Of a stretch of DNA of 13,722 nucleotides, positions 1-7,687 are shown in pieces. Numbering within the stretch: position 1 is the first letter of the stretch; each line of letters opens with the position of its first letter. The notes beneath the pieces were generated by a model. The model was not told the origin of the DNA, did not search any database, and was given only the letters and a program-made list of their open reading frames with translations. Source of the DNA: Clostridiales bacterium. GTDB taxonomy: Bacteria > Bacillota > Clostridia > Lachnospirales > WQUN01. The translations under genes and the position numbers were made by a program. The stretch spans positions 1 through 13,722 of the forward strand of contig JAISZF010000127.1 in NCBI GenBank assembly GCA_031269415.1, read 5' to 3'.

Positions 1-277
1 TTTTAGCTGCGACGCGTCCTTAATCTCTCATCCCGCTAACTCAGAGACCTAAACCCATAAGGTCGAAAACATCAGGATCGCGTAGTGGGACTGGCGAGAG
101 ACAACGTTGTCAACAGCCCAATTTATACCAAAATCTGCATATCGCCAACCCCGCGCCTGTTACGTGGTAAAAATTCACTAACATATTAATAGCCCATGTG
201 TCGAAAAATAGATAACAGATGTACCAGGCGCGTGAAAGACGCGCGCCGCTCAAGAAGAGATCGAGGGAGGAACGCTA
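1..277. other. Non-coding leader region with small inverted repeats
   Basis: I find no convincing gene here; reading frames entering from the window edge stop quickly. Visible structure: GACCT (46-50) pairs with AGGTC (60-64); a perfect 12-base palindrome GACAACGTTGTC lies at 100-111; TGTTA-c-GTG (158-166) pairs with CAC-TAACA (176-183); GCGCGT (228-233) pairs with ACGCGC (239-244) around a GAAAG loop just upstream of the first gene's ribosome binding site. I could not pick out a believable sigma-A promoter. The stretch may be a structured leader or an operator region for the gene at 278, but no known RNA family was recognised. Confidence 0.45.
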
Positions 278-778
278 ATGCCTGTTATCGGCATAATAGG
301 GGGGCAAAGCCATGAAACGGCGAGCTGCCTGCTGGAGATATTGGAGAGCGCTGGCGTCGCGCGGGAGTTTTCGGTAATAGACTTAGAGCAATCGGCTCAA
401 ACGATTCCCGTGGATATTCTTACCGCCGCCGGCGAAAGCCAAATAGCGGGGCGCGTTATAGATTTGCGGGAAAACCATTTTTTTATTATGAACCCCGATC
501 AGAAGGATATACTCACTTTGGCGGCAAACAGCCGCGGGCTTTTGATAACCTACGGGTTTAATAATAAGGTATGCGTAACCGCTTCCAGCGTTATGGAGAA
601 TGAGATTCAGATCTGCGTACAGCGCGATCTGCCCACGCTGTCTGGCGGCAGCGTTGAACAGCAGGAATTCGGCGTATCAGCGGACACAGAACGCCGCGGC
701 GCGGAGAATTGGCTGGCCGCGATAACCGCCGCTCTGGTCGCCGGCATTCAAGTTATGGTTCTAAATAAAGTGTATTGA
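278..778 (+). CDS. Mur-ligase-like small protein with degenerate P-loop
   Basis: A 166-residue protein. Its N-terminus (residues 3-14, VIGIIGGQSHET) lines up by eye with the Mur ligase nucleotide loop of the type GITGTNGKTTT, but the lysine position is not lysine and the glycine before it is serine. A second Mur-like stretch is TYGFNNKVCVTASS at residues 91-104. Known Mur ligases are about 450 residues and add amino acids to UDP-MurNAc. This protein covers only something like the central domain, without an evident C-terminal domain, and is probably not an active ATP-dependent ligase. There is no signal peptide or clear membrane helix. The start is supported by a strong GAGGGAGG site at 263-270, seven bases before the ATG. 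The next gene on the same strand is an SSB-like protein 156 bases downstream. It may be a regulatory or binding paralogue. The family assignment is by motif only; the function is unknown. Confidence 0.6.
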   Translation: MPVIGIIGGQSHETASCLLEILESAGVAREFSVIDLEQSAQTIPVDILTAAGESQIAGRVIDLRENHFFIMNPDQKDILTLAANSRGLLITYGFNNKVCVTASSVMENEIQICVQRDLPTLSGGSVEQQEFGVSADTERRGAENWLAAITAALVAGIQVMVLNKVY

Positions 779-934
779 GAATAGATTTTATCAGATATAC
801 CGATTGTTTCCAAGCAATGCTTTATATACGGAGGTGAAGCGAAGCCCCCACTGTATGACGCCAGCCGGCGAAACGCCATGGCTGCGACGTCTGCCTGACG
901 GCTTGGAAATGCAAAGAGAAGGGAGAGTTATTAC
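779..934 (+). other. Structured spacer between the Mur-like and SSB-like genes
   Basis: This 156-base spacer holds no convincing gene. A textbook Shine-Dalgarno sequence GGAGGTGA lies at 830-837, but the first ATG after it (855) is 17 bases away, and that frame runs through the start of the SSB gene out of register. Two hairpins follow: CAGCCGGCG (862-870) pairs with CGCC plus GGCTG (874-884, two-base AT bulge) around an AAA loop, and CGTC (888-891) pairs with GACG (897-900). No U-tract follows, so these are not terminators. A leader element acting on the SSB-like gene is possible but unproven. Confidence 0.4.
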
Positions 935-1615
935 ATGCCGCAGGATGGGTTATCGTCCAACAACAGCGCCAATATTGTGGGGAAGATTGTATCTGATTTC
1001 AGCTTCAGCCACGAATATTACGGGGAAGGTTTCTTTAATTTTTCAGTTGAGGTCCTCCGGTTAAGCGAGGCGTCGGATATTCTGCCTGTAACCATCTCAG
1101 AAAGGCTCCTGGAGGGGGAACGTTATGAGGAGGGTACGCTGGTACATATTACAGGTCAAATCCGTTCTTATAATAACTATGTCGAGTCCGATAAAAAAAA
1201 TAAACTGGTTTTAACTATATTCGCGAAGGATATTGAGCGGCTTGAGAGCGACTCAGATCTAAACCCCAACGAGATTATGCTTAACGGCTTTATATGCAAG
1301 CCGCCCATCTATCGGACTACGCCGTTTGGGCGCGAGATCGCCGATCTGCTGCTTGCGGTTAACCGGTCTTATAATAAATCGGATTACATTCCGTGTATAG
1401 CCTGGGGCAGGAACGCGCGTTTCGCGGGCCGCCTGAAAACCAGCGACCAGATATGCGTATATGGCCGTATGCAGAGCCGGGTCTATCAAAAAAAGAAAGA
1501 AGACGGCCAAGTGCTGGATAAAATAGCGTATGAGGTGTCTATCTCTAAAATTGAGACGGACGCGTTAAGCTTCAACCCCGAGGAACCCACCGAACAAAAC
1601 GAAGATAAGGTTTGA
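935..1615 (+). CDS. Single-stranded DNA-binding protein-like, two OB folds
   Basis: A 226-residue protein with two apparent OB-fold units, at about residues 11-104 and 111-207. The second carries the most typical block, residues 129-161, including TPFGREIADLLLAVNR and YIPCIAWGRNA, seen in clostridial SSB-family proteins. The first unit has the related pattern NIVGKIVSDFSFSHEYYGE followed by a strand that includes ILPVTISERL. It should coat or bind single-stranded DNA in the cytoplasm. Unlike housekeeping SSB, the tail is short and acidic (EEPTEQNEDKV) and lacks the DDDIPF-type tip that recruits partner proteins, so it is likely a second, specialised SSB. The start is supported by AAGGGAG at 919-925, nine bases before the ATG. 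It lies downstream of the Mur-like gene on the same strand. The next gene's promoter overlaps its stop codon. Confidence 0.82.
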   Translation: MPQDGLSSNNSANIVGKIVSDFSFSHEYYGEGFFNFSVEVLRLSEASDILPVTISERLLEGERYEEGTLVHITGQIRSYNNYVESDKKNKLVLTIFAKDIERLESDSDLNPNEIMLNGFICKPPIYRTTPFGREIADLLLAVNRSYNKSDYIPCIAWGRNARFAGRLKTSDQICVYGRMQSRVYQKKKEDGQVLDKIAYEVSISKIETDALSFNPEEPTEQNEDKV

Positions 1616-1640
1616 CAAACGCCCCGAAATAATCTATTAT
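1612..1640 (+). promoter_or_regulatory. Sigma-A promoter for the DUF6465-like gene
   Basis: A perfect -35 TTGACA (1612-1617) and a -10 TATTAT (1635-1640) are separated by exactly 17 bases. The -35 box overlaps the TGA stop of the SSB-like gene (1613-1615). Transcription would begin around 1646-1650, giving a short leader before the ribosome binding site at 1663-1670. This is the strongest vegetative promoter visible in the window. Confidence 0.82.
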
Positions 1641-1675
1641 AAATAAAAAACAAATGAATATTGAGAGGGGTACGC

Positions 1676-1882
1676 ATGAAACCTGAATTTTATGTTGAAT
1701 TCGATGGGCGGCAAATAAATCTGGAACAAATAGAAGATGCCGTCAAAAGCACTTGGAAGTCTGAGGGAAAAAAGATGAAAGACTTGAAATCCATGAAGAT
1801 TTACTACAAGCCGCAGGAACACAAGGCTTATTACGTTTTCAACGGCGAGAGTAAAGGCGGGGAAGATTTCTTAGAGGTGTAA
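1676..1882 (+). CDS. DUF6465-like small protein
   Basis: A 68-residue charged protein with no signal peptide or membrane helix. The pattern (FYVEFDGRQINLEQIEDAVK, then a Trp-containing KSTWKSEG segment, then IYYKPQEHKAYYVFNG) matches what I recall of DUF6465, small clostridial proteins of unknown function. The start is placed at the ATG at 1676 because GAGAGGGG at 1663-1670 sits five bases before it; a TTG at 1661 in the same frame would overlap that site. It is expressed from its own strong promoter, independently of the SSB-like gene, and is followed by a hairpin terminator. High constitutive expression is likely (inference from the promoter). No biochemical role can be given. Confidence 0.75.
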   Translation: MKPEFYVEFDGRQINLEQIEDAVKSTWKSEGKKMKDLKSMKIYYKPQEHKAYYVFNGESKGGEDFLEV

Positions 1883-1901
1883 AAGTCCAAACATAAGCAG
1901 T

Positions 1902-1947
1902 AAAAGCTGCCGCTAAACCACTATGGTGGTTAACACGGCAGCTTTTT
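1902..1947. terminator. Bidirectional Rho-independent terminator
   Basis: AAAAGCTGCCG (1902-1912) pairs with CGGCAGCTTTT (1936-1946). An inner stem AACCAC/GTGGTT closes most of the loop. The plus strand ends in TTTTT (1943-1947); read on the minus strand the stem ends in TTTT. It lies between converging genes (the plus-strand small gene ends at 1882, the minus-strand kinase ends at 1949) and can stop both transcripts. Confidence 0.88.
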
Positions 1948-1948
1948 A

Positions 1949-4900
1949 TTATATATCCAATGTCTCAACAGTTTCTTTTATCAGTTCCTCCGCTTTATTA
2001 TAGTCATAAGTGCGGATATAGGCGTTTATCTCTTCTAAACGGGCGTCGATTCTCTCATTAAAGCTGACACTTGAGAGTTCGCCGGCAAGTTCTTCGGCGA
2101 GTTCGCCGCGGAATTCCGCGCAAGCTTCCGACATTCTGTTCAGCAAGTCTATAAGCTCGTCCGTGGAAACAGTGCGCTTTATCCTATCGTCCGTTTTCGC
2201 TATGGAAGTCCGCGCCAGATCTGCTTGGAATCGCTCCAGGGCGGCGCGGAACAGCCCGGTATCGCTCTCGCGGATCGCCGCGTCTTGTTTAACCGCCATT
2301 TCCAAGGCGTACGCACGGTCCGACATACTCTGATTTCCGATATTGGCGAATACCGTTTTCAACGCGTGCATCCGTATGCCGTACTCTTTCCATTTCTTTT
2401 CATCCGCCATTCTCTGTAATTCGCGGAGTTCCCTGTCAATCCCGTTATAAAACTGGCGCAATACGCTGATATAAAGATTCGCGTTCCCACCTACGCGGGC
2501 TATCCCGATTTCCGTATCTATATCGCTTATGGCGCTCAATTCCTCTATCAGGCCATGCTCCCCGGCGTCTGCCGGAGATTCGCTCGGAGACTCTTTATCG
2601 CTCAATTTTTCGGGAGGAAGCCATTTGCGCAGCACGCGGTTCAGTTCGTTGCCGTCTATCGGCTTTGAGACAAAATCGTTCAGGCCGCCATTGATATACA
2701 TCATCCTGGCGCTTGAAACAGCGTTGGCTGAAAGCGCTATTATCGGAAGCCGTCTGTAGTACTCGCCTTTCATGCCGCGCACAATCTTGGTCGCTTCAAT
2801 CCCATCCATCTCCGGCATCATATGATCCATAAAAATCAGATCATATCGCGCCGCTTTAATCTTATCAACGGCCTCCACGCCGCTTGTGGCGGTTTCCGCT
2901 TTTATCCCGTGGCGGTTCAGCATCCCGGCGGCTACCTTCAGGTTGAGGGGGTTATCGTCCACGACAAGCACTTTGGTGTCCGGCCGCGCCAAAACCAAAC
3001 GCGTGATAGTCGGAGTGGACACCTTATCCGCGTTCCCGTTCGGCAAGGGCAGCAGCGCCGTAAACACCGAACCTCTGCCATATTCGCTTGAGAATCTGAT
3101 TTGTCCGTTCATCATCTCCGCAAGCCGTTTGCTGATCGCCAGACCCAGACCGGTACCAATAATGCCTCTATTCTTCAGCTTGTCAAACTGCTCAAATTCT
3201 CTGAAAAGCGTCTTGAAATTCTTTTCCTCTATCCCAATGCCGGTATCTTCCACAATGAAAGTGATATAGGGCATTTCGTTCTCAAACACGCGCTTGACGC
3301 GCAATCTGACAAAGCCCTCATGCGTGTATTTAACGGCGTTGGTCACAAGATTGCTGACAATCTGATAGACACGCACTTCGTCCCCATATACCGTTTCCGG
3401 AAGGCTGTCGTCATATTCGCTCAGAAATTCAAGGCTTTTAGCCTCCGCCATAAAACAGTTCAAAGAAACCGCTCTGTCAAAGAGCATCCTCAAGTTGAAA
3501 TGGGTCGGCAGGAGTTCCATTTTGCCCGTTTCAATCTTATGAAAATCTAAAATTCCATTTATAATCTCCAGCAAGACGCCGCACATGCGCTGGATATCGC
3601 TTATATACTGAATCTGCTGTTTATCCAGGTTGTCCGTGCGCATCAAATTCAGCAGGCCTGTTATAACGTTCATGGGCGTTCGGATTTCGTGGCTCATGGA
3701 CGCCAAAAATTGACTCTTGGCCTGCGTCGCCGCTTGAGCGGCCTGTTTCTGCAGCTCCATAGCTTTGGCGCGTTCCTCGGCTTCTTCTGCTTCAGCCTGC
3801 CGAGCCGCTATCTCCGTAAGGTCCTTAACATACACGAGCAGCAGACGGCTGTTAAGCAAAGACACCCGCACGCTCGTAACTTCCGCCGGCAATGGCTCTC
3901 CGTTGGCTTTACTCAGCATTATACGCAGTTGCCAGTAACCGTCGGACAGGGTTTTACGGATCATATCCTTCCTTATTTCCTCGGTTTTGACTCCGTCGGG
4001 CTGATATTCGGGCTGCAGCCCGACGATCTCCTGATAACGCTCAGCGGGCAGCCCTTCCGGATAGCCGAATATGAAAAAAGTCCTCTGATTACAATCCAAT
4101 ACGTTGCCGTTTTCATCCCACAGCATACAAACCAAGGGGGTCGCTCTAAGCAAATCCCTCACTCGCTGCTCGTCCTCCTCCTCAATCAGCACGGTTGTAT
4201 CTTGCATAACAAGGAGAACGCCGTCAAACTCACCATTCCTATCAGTAATCCTTCTGTACGCGATCTGAAAATGCCGCTTGCCTGAGTTAGGAAAGCTCAA
4301 CGACTCATTATCTAACAAATATTCCTCGCCGTATTGTAATCGCCTGAATCTCTCCAATCCCTGTTCCGCGAACCCGGAGTCTTGAAGCTTCTCAAAAATA
4401 TCGCTTAAGGTCTCTCTGCTTATTTGAGCCGCGCTGCCAATTCCCGGCAGACTTAAGACAGTCCTGCTGTAATAGACCACGCGGGCTTCCCGATCCAGTA
4501 AAAAGATGACGTTGGGCGTAAATTCCATTACCATCTTCATGTAAGCGTTCAGCTTGCTTGTTACCTCAAATTGCCTCTGGCGTTCGGCTTCTTCCCTGCG
4601 CAGATCCGTAACGTCCTGAAGTATGATAACTATGCCGTCCCCGACGCCCTCTTTGTCCTTCAGACGCCTTTCTGTAAGCAGATAGGAGCGCGGGCTTCCG
4701 ACGGGCCAATTCAGTTCGCAATCCATTGATACTATATCCTCGCCGTTTGTGAGCCGGCTGAAATTCCGTTGCGCCCACTCGCGCATATCGCGGCCGAAGT
4801 ACTTTTTAAACCCGTCCCGCAGATTCATACCCTTTATTTCATCGAAGCTCGCGACGCCGATGTGATACAGAAGAGAATCACTGCAGTAAAGGACCTCGAA

Positions 4901-5017
4901 TTCTTCGTTCAGCAGTATACACACAAACGGGGCGTTCTCCATTACGAGTCTCATATACTCTGTCAGTTTCCACGTATCCTCCGGCTGATACGGCAATGTT
5001 GAATTGTCAGCAGTCAT
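1949..5017 (-). CDS. Cytoplasmic hybrid sensor histidine kinase (PAS-HisKA-HATPase-REC-HPt)
   Basis: A 1022-residue kinase carrying a full internal phosphorelay. Order, approximately: three PAS-like regions (residues 15-140, 155-280, 285-405), a charged coiled-coil linker (405-435), HisKA with phospho-acceptor H443 in FLASMSHEIRTPMN, and the HATPase with N box NLVTNAVKY (from N560), G1 VEDTGIGI (589-596) and G2 GTGLGLAIS. A receiver follows with acidic pair D687-D688, phospho-Asp D731 (FMDHMMP) and K785, then an HPt-like domain with H884 in MHALKT. All catalytic residues look intact. No membrane segment is seen, so it should sense a cytoplasmic signal through the PAS domains. The ATG at 5017 is chosen because GGAGG (5023-5027) lies five bases upstream; an in-frame TTG at 5029 precedes that site. 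No response regulator lies next to it. Feeding Spo0F/Spo0A-type sporulation control is plausible from context but not shown. Confidence 0.9.
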   Translation of the reverse strand: MTADNSTLPYQPEDTWKLTEYMRLVMENAPFVCILLNEEFEVLYCSDSLLYHIGVASFDEIKGMNLRDGFKKYFGRDMREWAQRNFSRLTNGEDIVSMDCELNWPVGSPRSYLLTERRLKDKEGVGDGIVIILQDVTDLRREEAERQRQFEVTSKLNAYMKMVMEFTPNVIFLLDREARVVYYSRTVLSLPGIGSAAQISRETLSDIFEKLQDSGFAEQGLERFRRLQYGEEYLLDNESLSFPNSGKRHFQIAYRRITDRNGEFDGVLLVMQDTTVLIEEEDEQRVRDLLRATPLVCMLWDENGNVLDCNQRTFFIFGYPEGLPAERYQEIVGLQPEYQPDGVKTEEIRKDMIRKTLSDGYWQLRIMLSKANGEPLPAEVTSVRVSLLNSRLLLVYVKDLTEIAARQAEAEEAEERAKAMELQKQAAQAATQAKSQFLASMSHEIRTPMNVITGLLNLMRTDNLDKQQIQYISDIQRMCGVLLEIINGILDFHKIETGKMELLPTHFNLRMLFDRAVSLNCFMAEAKSLEFLSEYDDSLPETVYGDEVRVYQIVSNLVTNAVKYTHEGFVRLRVKRVFENEMPYITFIVEDTGIGIEEKNFKTLFREFEQFDKLKNRGIIGTGLGLAISKRLAEMMNGQIRFSSEYGRGSVFTALLPLPNGNADKVSTPTITRLVLARPDTKVLVVDDNPLNLKVAAGMLNRHGIKAETATSGVEAVDKIKAARYDLIFMDHMMPEMDGIEATKIVRGMKGEYYRRLPIIALSANAVSSARMMYINGGLNDFVSKPIDGNELNRVLRKWLPPEKLSDKESPSESPADAGEHGLIEELSAISDIDTEIGIARVGGNANLYISVLRQFYNGIDRELRELQRMADEKKWKEYGIRMHALKTVFANIGNQSMSDRAYALEMAVKQDAAIRESDTGLFRAALERFQADLARTSIAKTDDRIKRTVSTDELIDLLNRMSEACAEFRGELAEELAGELSSVSFNERIDARLEEINAYIRTYDYNKAEELIKETVETLDI

Positions 5018-5111
5018 AGTAACCTCCAAAAATCAACGTATCCTTATTCAATACCATTGCCATACTTTGAGGAAGCTATTCATGATACGGTTTGGAATCG
5101 CGGACGGCGTG

Positions 5112-5138
5112 AAAAAGCGGCCGAATACAGCCGGCCGC
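5112..5138 (-). terminator. Rho-independent terminator after the SpoIID-domain gene
   Basis: On the minus strand GCGGCCG (5138-5132) pairs perfectly with CGGCCGC (5123-5117) across an eight-base loop, followed immediately by TTTTT (5116-5112). It starts seven bases after the stop codon of the gene ending at 5146. It should insulate the downstream kinase gene, which then needs its own promoter in 5018-5111; I could not identify a strong one there. Confidence 0.9.
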
Positions 5139-5145
5139 CTCAAAC

Positions 5146-7680
5146 TCAACCTATCTTTTTAATCTCTGTCCCGGGATAGTAGTGCGTCAGTATCTGGGTG
5201 AAGTTAAACCCTTTCCCGATCATGCCCCTTGCCCCGTTCTGGCTCAATCCGACGCCATGGCCGTATCCGCCCCCGTAGAACGTAACCTCCTCCAGCCCGC
5301 TCCGCCCTTCCGATTTTTCCATTACAAAAAACGCGCTGGGCATCATGCTCATATTGGCCGATGTACTGCCGTCCTTGCGGGCTATAACAATATCGCCGCC
5401 GTTCGCCGTATTCTTCTTTGGCTGCAGCAAGGCCCGTATATTATACTCCGTTTCAACCAGGATCACCGCGTTGGAGCCTGTAATCCTCATTTCCATGATA
5501 TTGCCGCCTTCCCCCCGTTTGGTGATCTCCAAATCCCGCAGATACCCGATGCTCTCTATCGGGCGGCTGCGAAAATTCTTCCCGTCTATCAGCGTTTTGA
5601 TCAGCGCGGGCGCGGCCTCATACCGCTGTTTCAGGTTCACGTTAATCGACGCGGTCAGTTCCGCCGAGGTCATGCTTACGTTCCAGCGAAACCAAGGCGT
5701 ATCGCTGTCATATCCGGTTACATCCATGGACTTAAAGAAGCGCTCGGCGTTCTCTTCGTCGGTCAGCGCGCCGTAATCCTTGCCCGTGTATTCACGGGTC
5801 GCCACCAGATACGGCGTATCCGCCGTGGGAAATTCCTTTTCCGGCGACGCCCACACCTCGCCGCTGTTGGCCGTCATGCCGGAGGAAGTGGAAAAGAAAT
5901 TGGCGCTGATTACGCTTCCCTCATATTTAATCACCATACCCCGCGTTTCGTCCACTGCCTGTCTCGATATATCATCCGCGGGAATATTATTGTAAACCTG
6001 ACAACTGATGGAGTCGTCCACATTGGCCCCGTACTCGTGAAACCGGTTCTGGTAAAACTGGTTGTACGCGTAGCTCCTAGCTGTGACCGCCTGCGTCTTC
6101 GCCGCCTCCAGCCCGTATGACGTGGGCATTTCGCTGGGGACGACAGCGTACAGATACTGCTCCAGAGACAATTCATTTATTACGGAATATCCGCCGTTTT
6201 CAACGCCGATCTCTATAATCCCGGGGTACCTGGGACTGCTCCCGTCCGGCCAGTCGCGTTCAATGGTTGTGATCTCAATAGTTTCGGCGGGATCATCCGG
6301 TTTAACAAAGATACGCCTGTTCTTGGGAAGCGTGTCTGCGTCAAAGCTTTCTCCCGCCTTGAATCGCGTTTTCTCTTCACCCGATATAACCGTATAATCA
6401 ACGTCCGAAGTTCCCTTCACGTATGTATGAACAAGACCTTTAAATCCAGTCGTTCGCAAAGCCACCCTGATATTATTCAGCTCGGCCGCTTTGGTTATTA
6501 TACCCGCGCAGGCTTTGTTACTTTCCATCATAAAGACGGCCATGTCCGCGCCGACTATCAGATCCTTCACCTCTTTCCATTTTACCTGCCCGTCCGCCGT
6601 GGAATACACCTTGAAATCCTCGCCGCGCTCATACGAGCTATCGCCGATCTCTATTTGCTTGTCGTTTGTCCGCATCACAACGCCGCTGATATTCTCCGAT
6701 TTGACCGTCACATCAATGGCGCGCCCGTTATCGATACGTATGTCACAGATCTTGCCCGGCGCGTCCGCAAGCTCATTAGGATAATTATATGTACGTTCCG
6801 CGCCTCCGGAAAATACAGTTATCGTTTCGTCGTCGCGCCGGACGACAAACGCGTTGCGTATTACCGGCGACTGATCCGTAACCGACATCAGCGCCACTAT
6901 CTCTTTGCCCTTAACAAGCGCTTGAACACGTTTATCTATATCGCCGTCTATATTCAATCCGGCGTGCCGATACGGCCCTGTATCCGAAATCATGTACCAG
7001 TTGCTCAGCTTGCTGTTATTGCCCGCGGCCGCCATAATCACAAAATTCTTGCTTTCTATGTCGCTTACCTCAAGAACCTTCAGGAGTTCAATGTATATGT
7101 CGACCCAAAGCTCGTATGAAACCGCTTTTGAGGCGTTCTCGCCTTTATCCTGAATGTTAACGCTTTGTTCGGGATCCAGCCGGCTCAGCACAACGCGGAC
7201 CTGCTCAAACGTAAACGGCTCGTTCGGCGCGAATGTGTCTCCGTCGCCGGACATGCAGCCCTGAATATACACCGCGTTGATGTACTTGTCATACCATTGG
7301 GTTTTATCAGTGTCCGTAAACTCGATCTCGCGTTCCATGGAATCTATCTCATTCCCGCCGTATAACGCCAGCGCCAGCATCTTCGCGGCCATCGCCCTGG
7401 TCACGCCCAAGTCGTTCCCTATCCTGTCGCCTTGCAGAGCGGGGATTTCAGCCGGGGTGACATTATTGGTCACCGGCTCCTCAAAGAAGCTCGGATCGCC
7501 TATTTCAGCGGTATGCCCTATATCCACCACCGCGTCGGCCGCGGATCCGTCGTGCGTGTCGCTGTTGTCTCCGCATCCCACTATCAGCAGCACGAGAAGC
7601 GCGAAAATTATCTTCCCGAACCGTTTAAGCTGTCGCGTTCTCTCTGTTTTCTGAGAAAATCCTATGTATTTTACAGTCAT
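5146..7680 (-). CDS. SLH-like and SpoIID/LytB-domain lipoprotein
   Basis: An 844-residue exported protein. Residues 23-36 form a lipoprotein signal ending in lipobox IVGC, with lipidated Cys at 36. Residues about 90-170 resemble an S-layer homology repeat (VTRAMAAKMLALALYG, FTDTDKTQWYDKYINAVY, then SGDGDTFAPNEPFT). Residues about 180-490 are unrecognised. Residues about 494 to the end are a SpoIID/LytB domain: VVPSEMPTSYGLEAAKTQAV includes E517, equivalent to the catalytic Glu of SpoIID, and the C-terminal block YGGGYGHGVGLSQNGA is conserved. SpoIID is a lytic transglycosylase acting on denuded glycan strands during engulfment and is about 340 residues; this is much longer, so it may be a wall-anchored homologue rather than SpoIID itself. 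The ATG at 7680 is preferred: GGGGG (7721-7725 arm partner at 7688-7692) gives a usable ribosome site, while the upstream ATG at 7713 has none. Confidence 0.87.
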   Translation of the reverse strand: MTVKYIGFSQKTERTRQLKRFGKIIFALLVLLIVGCGDNSDTHDGSAADAVVDIGHTAEIGDPSFFEEPVTNNVTPAEIPALQGDRIGNDLGVTRAMAAKMLALALYGGNEIDSMEREIEFTDTDKTQWYDKYINAVYIQGCMSGDGDTFAPNEPFTFEQVRVVLSRLDPEQSVNIQDKGENASKAVSYELWVDIYIELLKVLEVSDIESKNFVIMAAAGNNSKLSNWYMISDTGPYRHAGLNIDGDIDKRVQALVKGKEIVALMSVTDQSPVIRNAFVVRRDDETITVFSGGAERTYNYPNELADAPGKICDIRIDNGRAIDVTVKSENISGVVMRTNDKQIEIGDSSYERGEDFKVYSTADGQVKWKEVKDLIVGADMAVFMMESNKACAGIITKAAELNNIRVALRTTGFKGLVHTYVKGTSDVDYTVISGEEKTRFKAGESFDADTLPKNRRIFVKPDDPAETIEITTIERDWPDGSSPRYPGIIEIGVENGGYSVINELSLEQYLYAVVPSEMPTSYGLEAAKTQAVTARSYAYNQFYQNRFHEYGANVDDSISCQVYNNIPADDISRQAVDETRGMVIKYEGSVISANFFSTSSGMTANSGEVWASPEKEFPTADTPYLVATREYTGKDYGALTDEENAERFFKSMDVTGYDSDTPWFRWNVSMTSAELTASINVNLKQRYEAAPALIKTLIDGKNFRSRPIESIGYLRDLEITKRGEGGNIMEMRITGSNAVILVETEYNIRALLQPKKNTANGGDIVIARKDGSTSANMSMMPSAFFVMEKSEGRSGLEEVTFYGGGYGHGVGLSQNGARGMIGKGFNFTQILTHYYPGTEIKKIG

Positions 7681-7687
7681 GAAAAGA

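Noticed and set aside
1..60. Possible tmRNA fragment: the opening TTTTAGCTGC resembles the end of an ssrA tag (ALAA).
   Set aside because: No stop codon directly follows the tag-like codons, and no T-arm or CCA-ending acceptor sequence occurs in the next 270 bases.
804..1064. An 86-codon open frame on the plus strand near the SSB-like gene.
   Set aside because: It starts at a TTG with no ribosome site, overlaps the well-supported SSB-like gene out of frame, and has no recognisable motifs.
3689..4285. A 198-codon open frame on the plus strand within the kinase gene.
   Set aside because: Antisense to the PAS and HisKA regions of an intact kinase; no supporting signals.
5018..5111. A promoter for the kinase gene (for example TGGTATTGA on the minus strand as an extended -10).
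   Set aside because: The matching -35 region is poor, so I cannot support a specific promoter although one is expected after the terminator at 5112-5138.
5182..6120. A 312-codon open frame on the plus strand.
   Set aside because: It is antisense to the SpoIID-domain gene, whose conserved motifs fix the coding strand; the predicted product is rich in Arg, His and Pro in the way antisense frames usually are, and it shows no domain.
6427..7119. A 230-codon open frame on the plus strand.
   Set aside because: Antisense to the same lipoprotein gene, without motifs or a ribosome site; considered a composition shadow.
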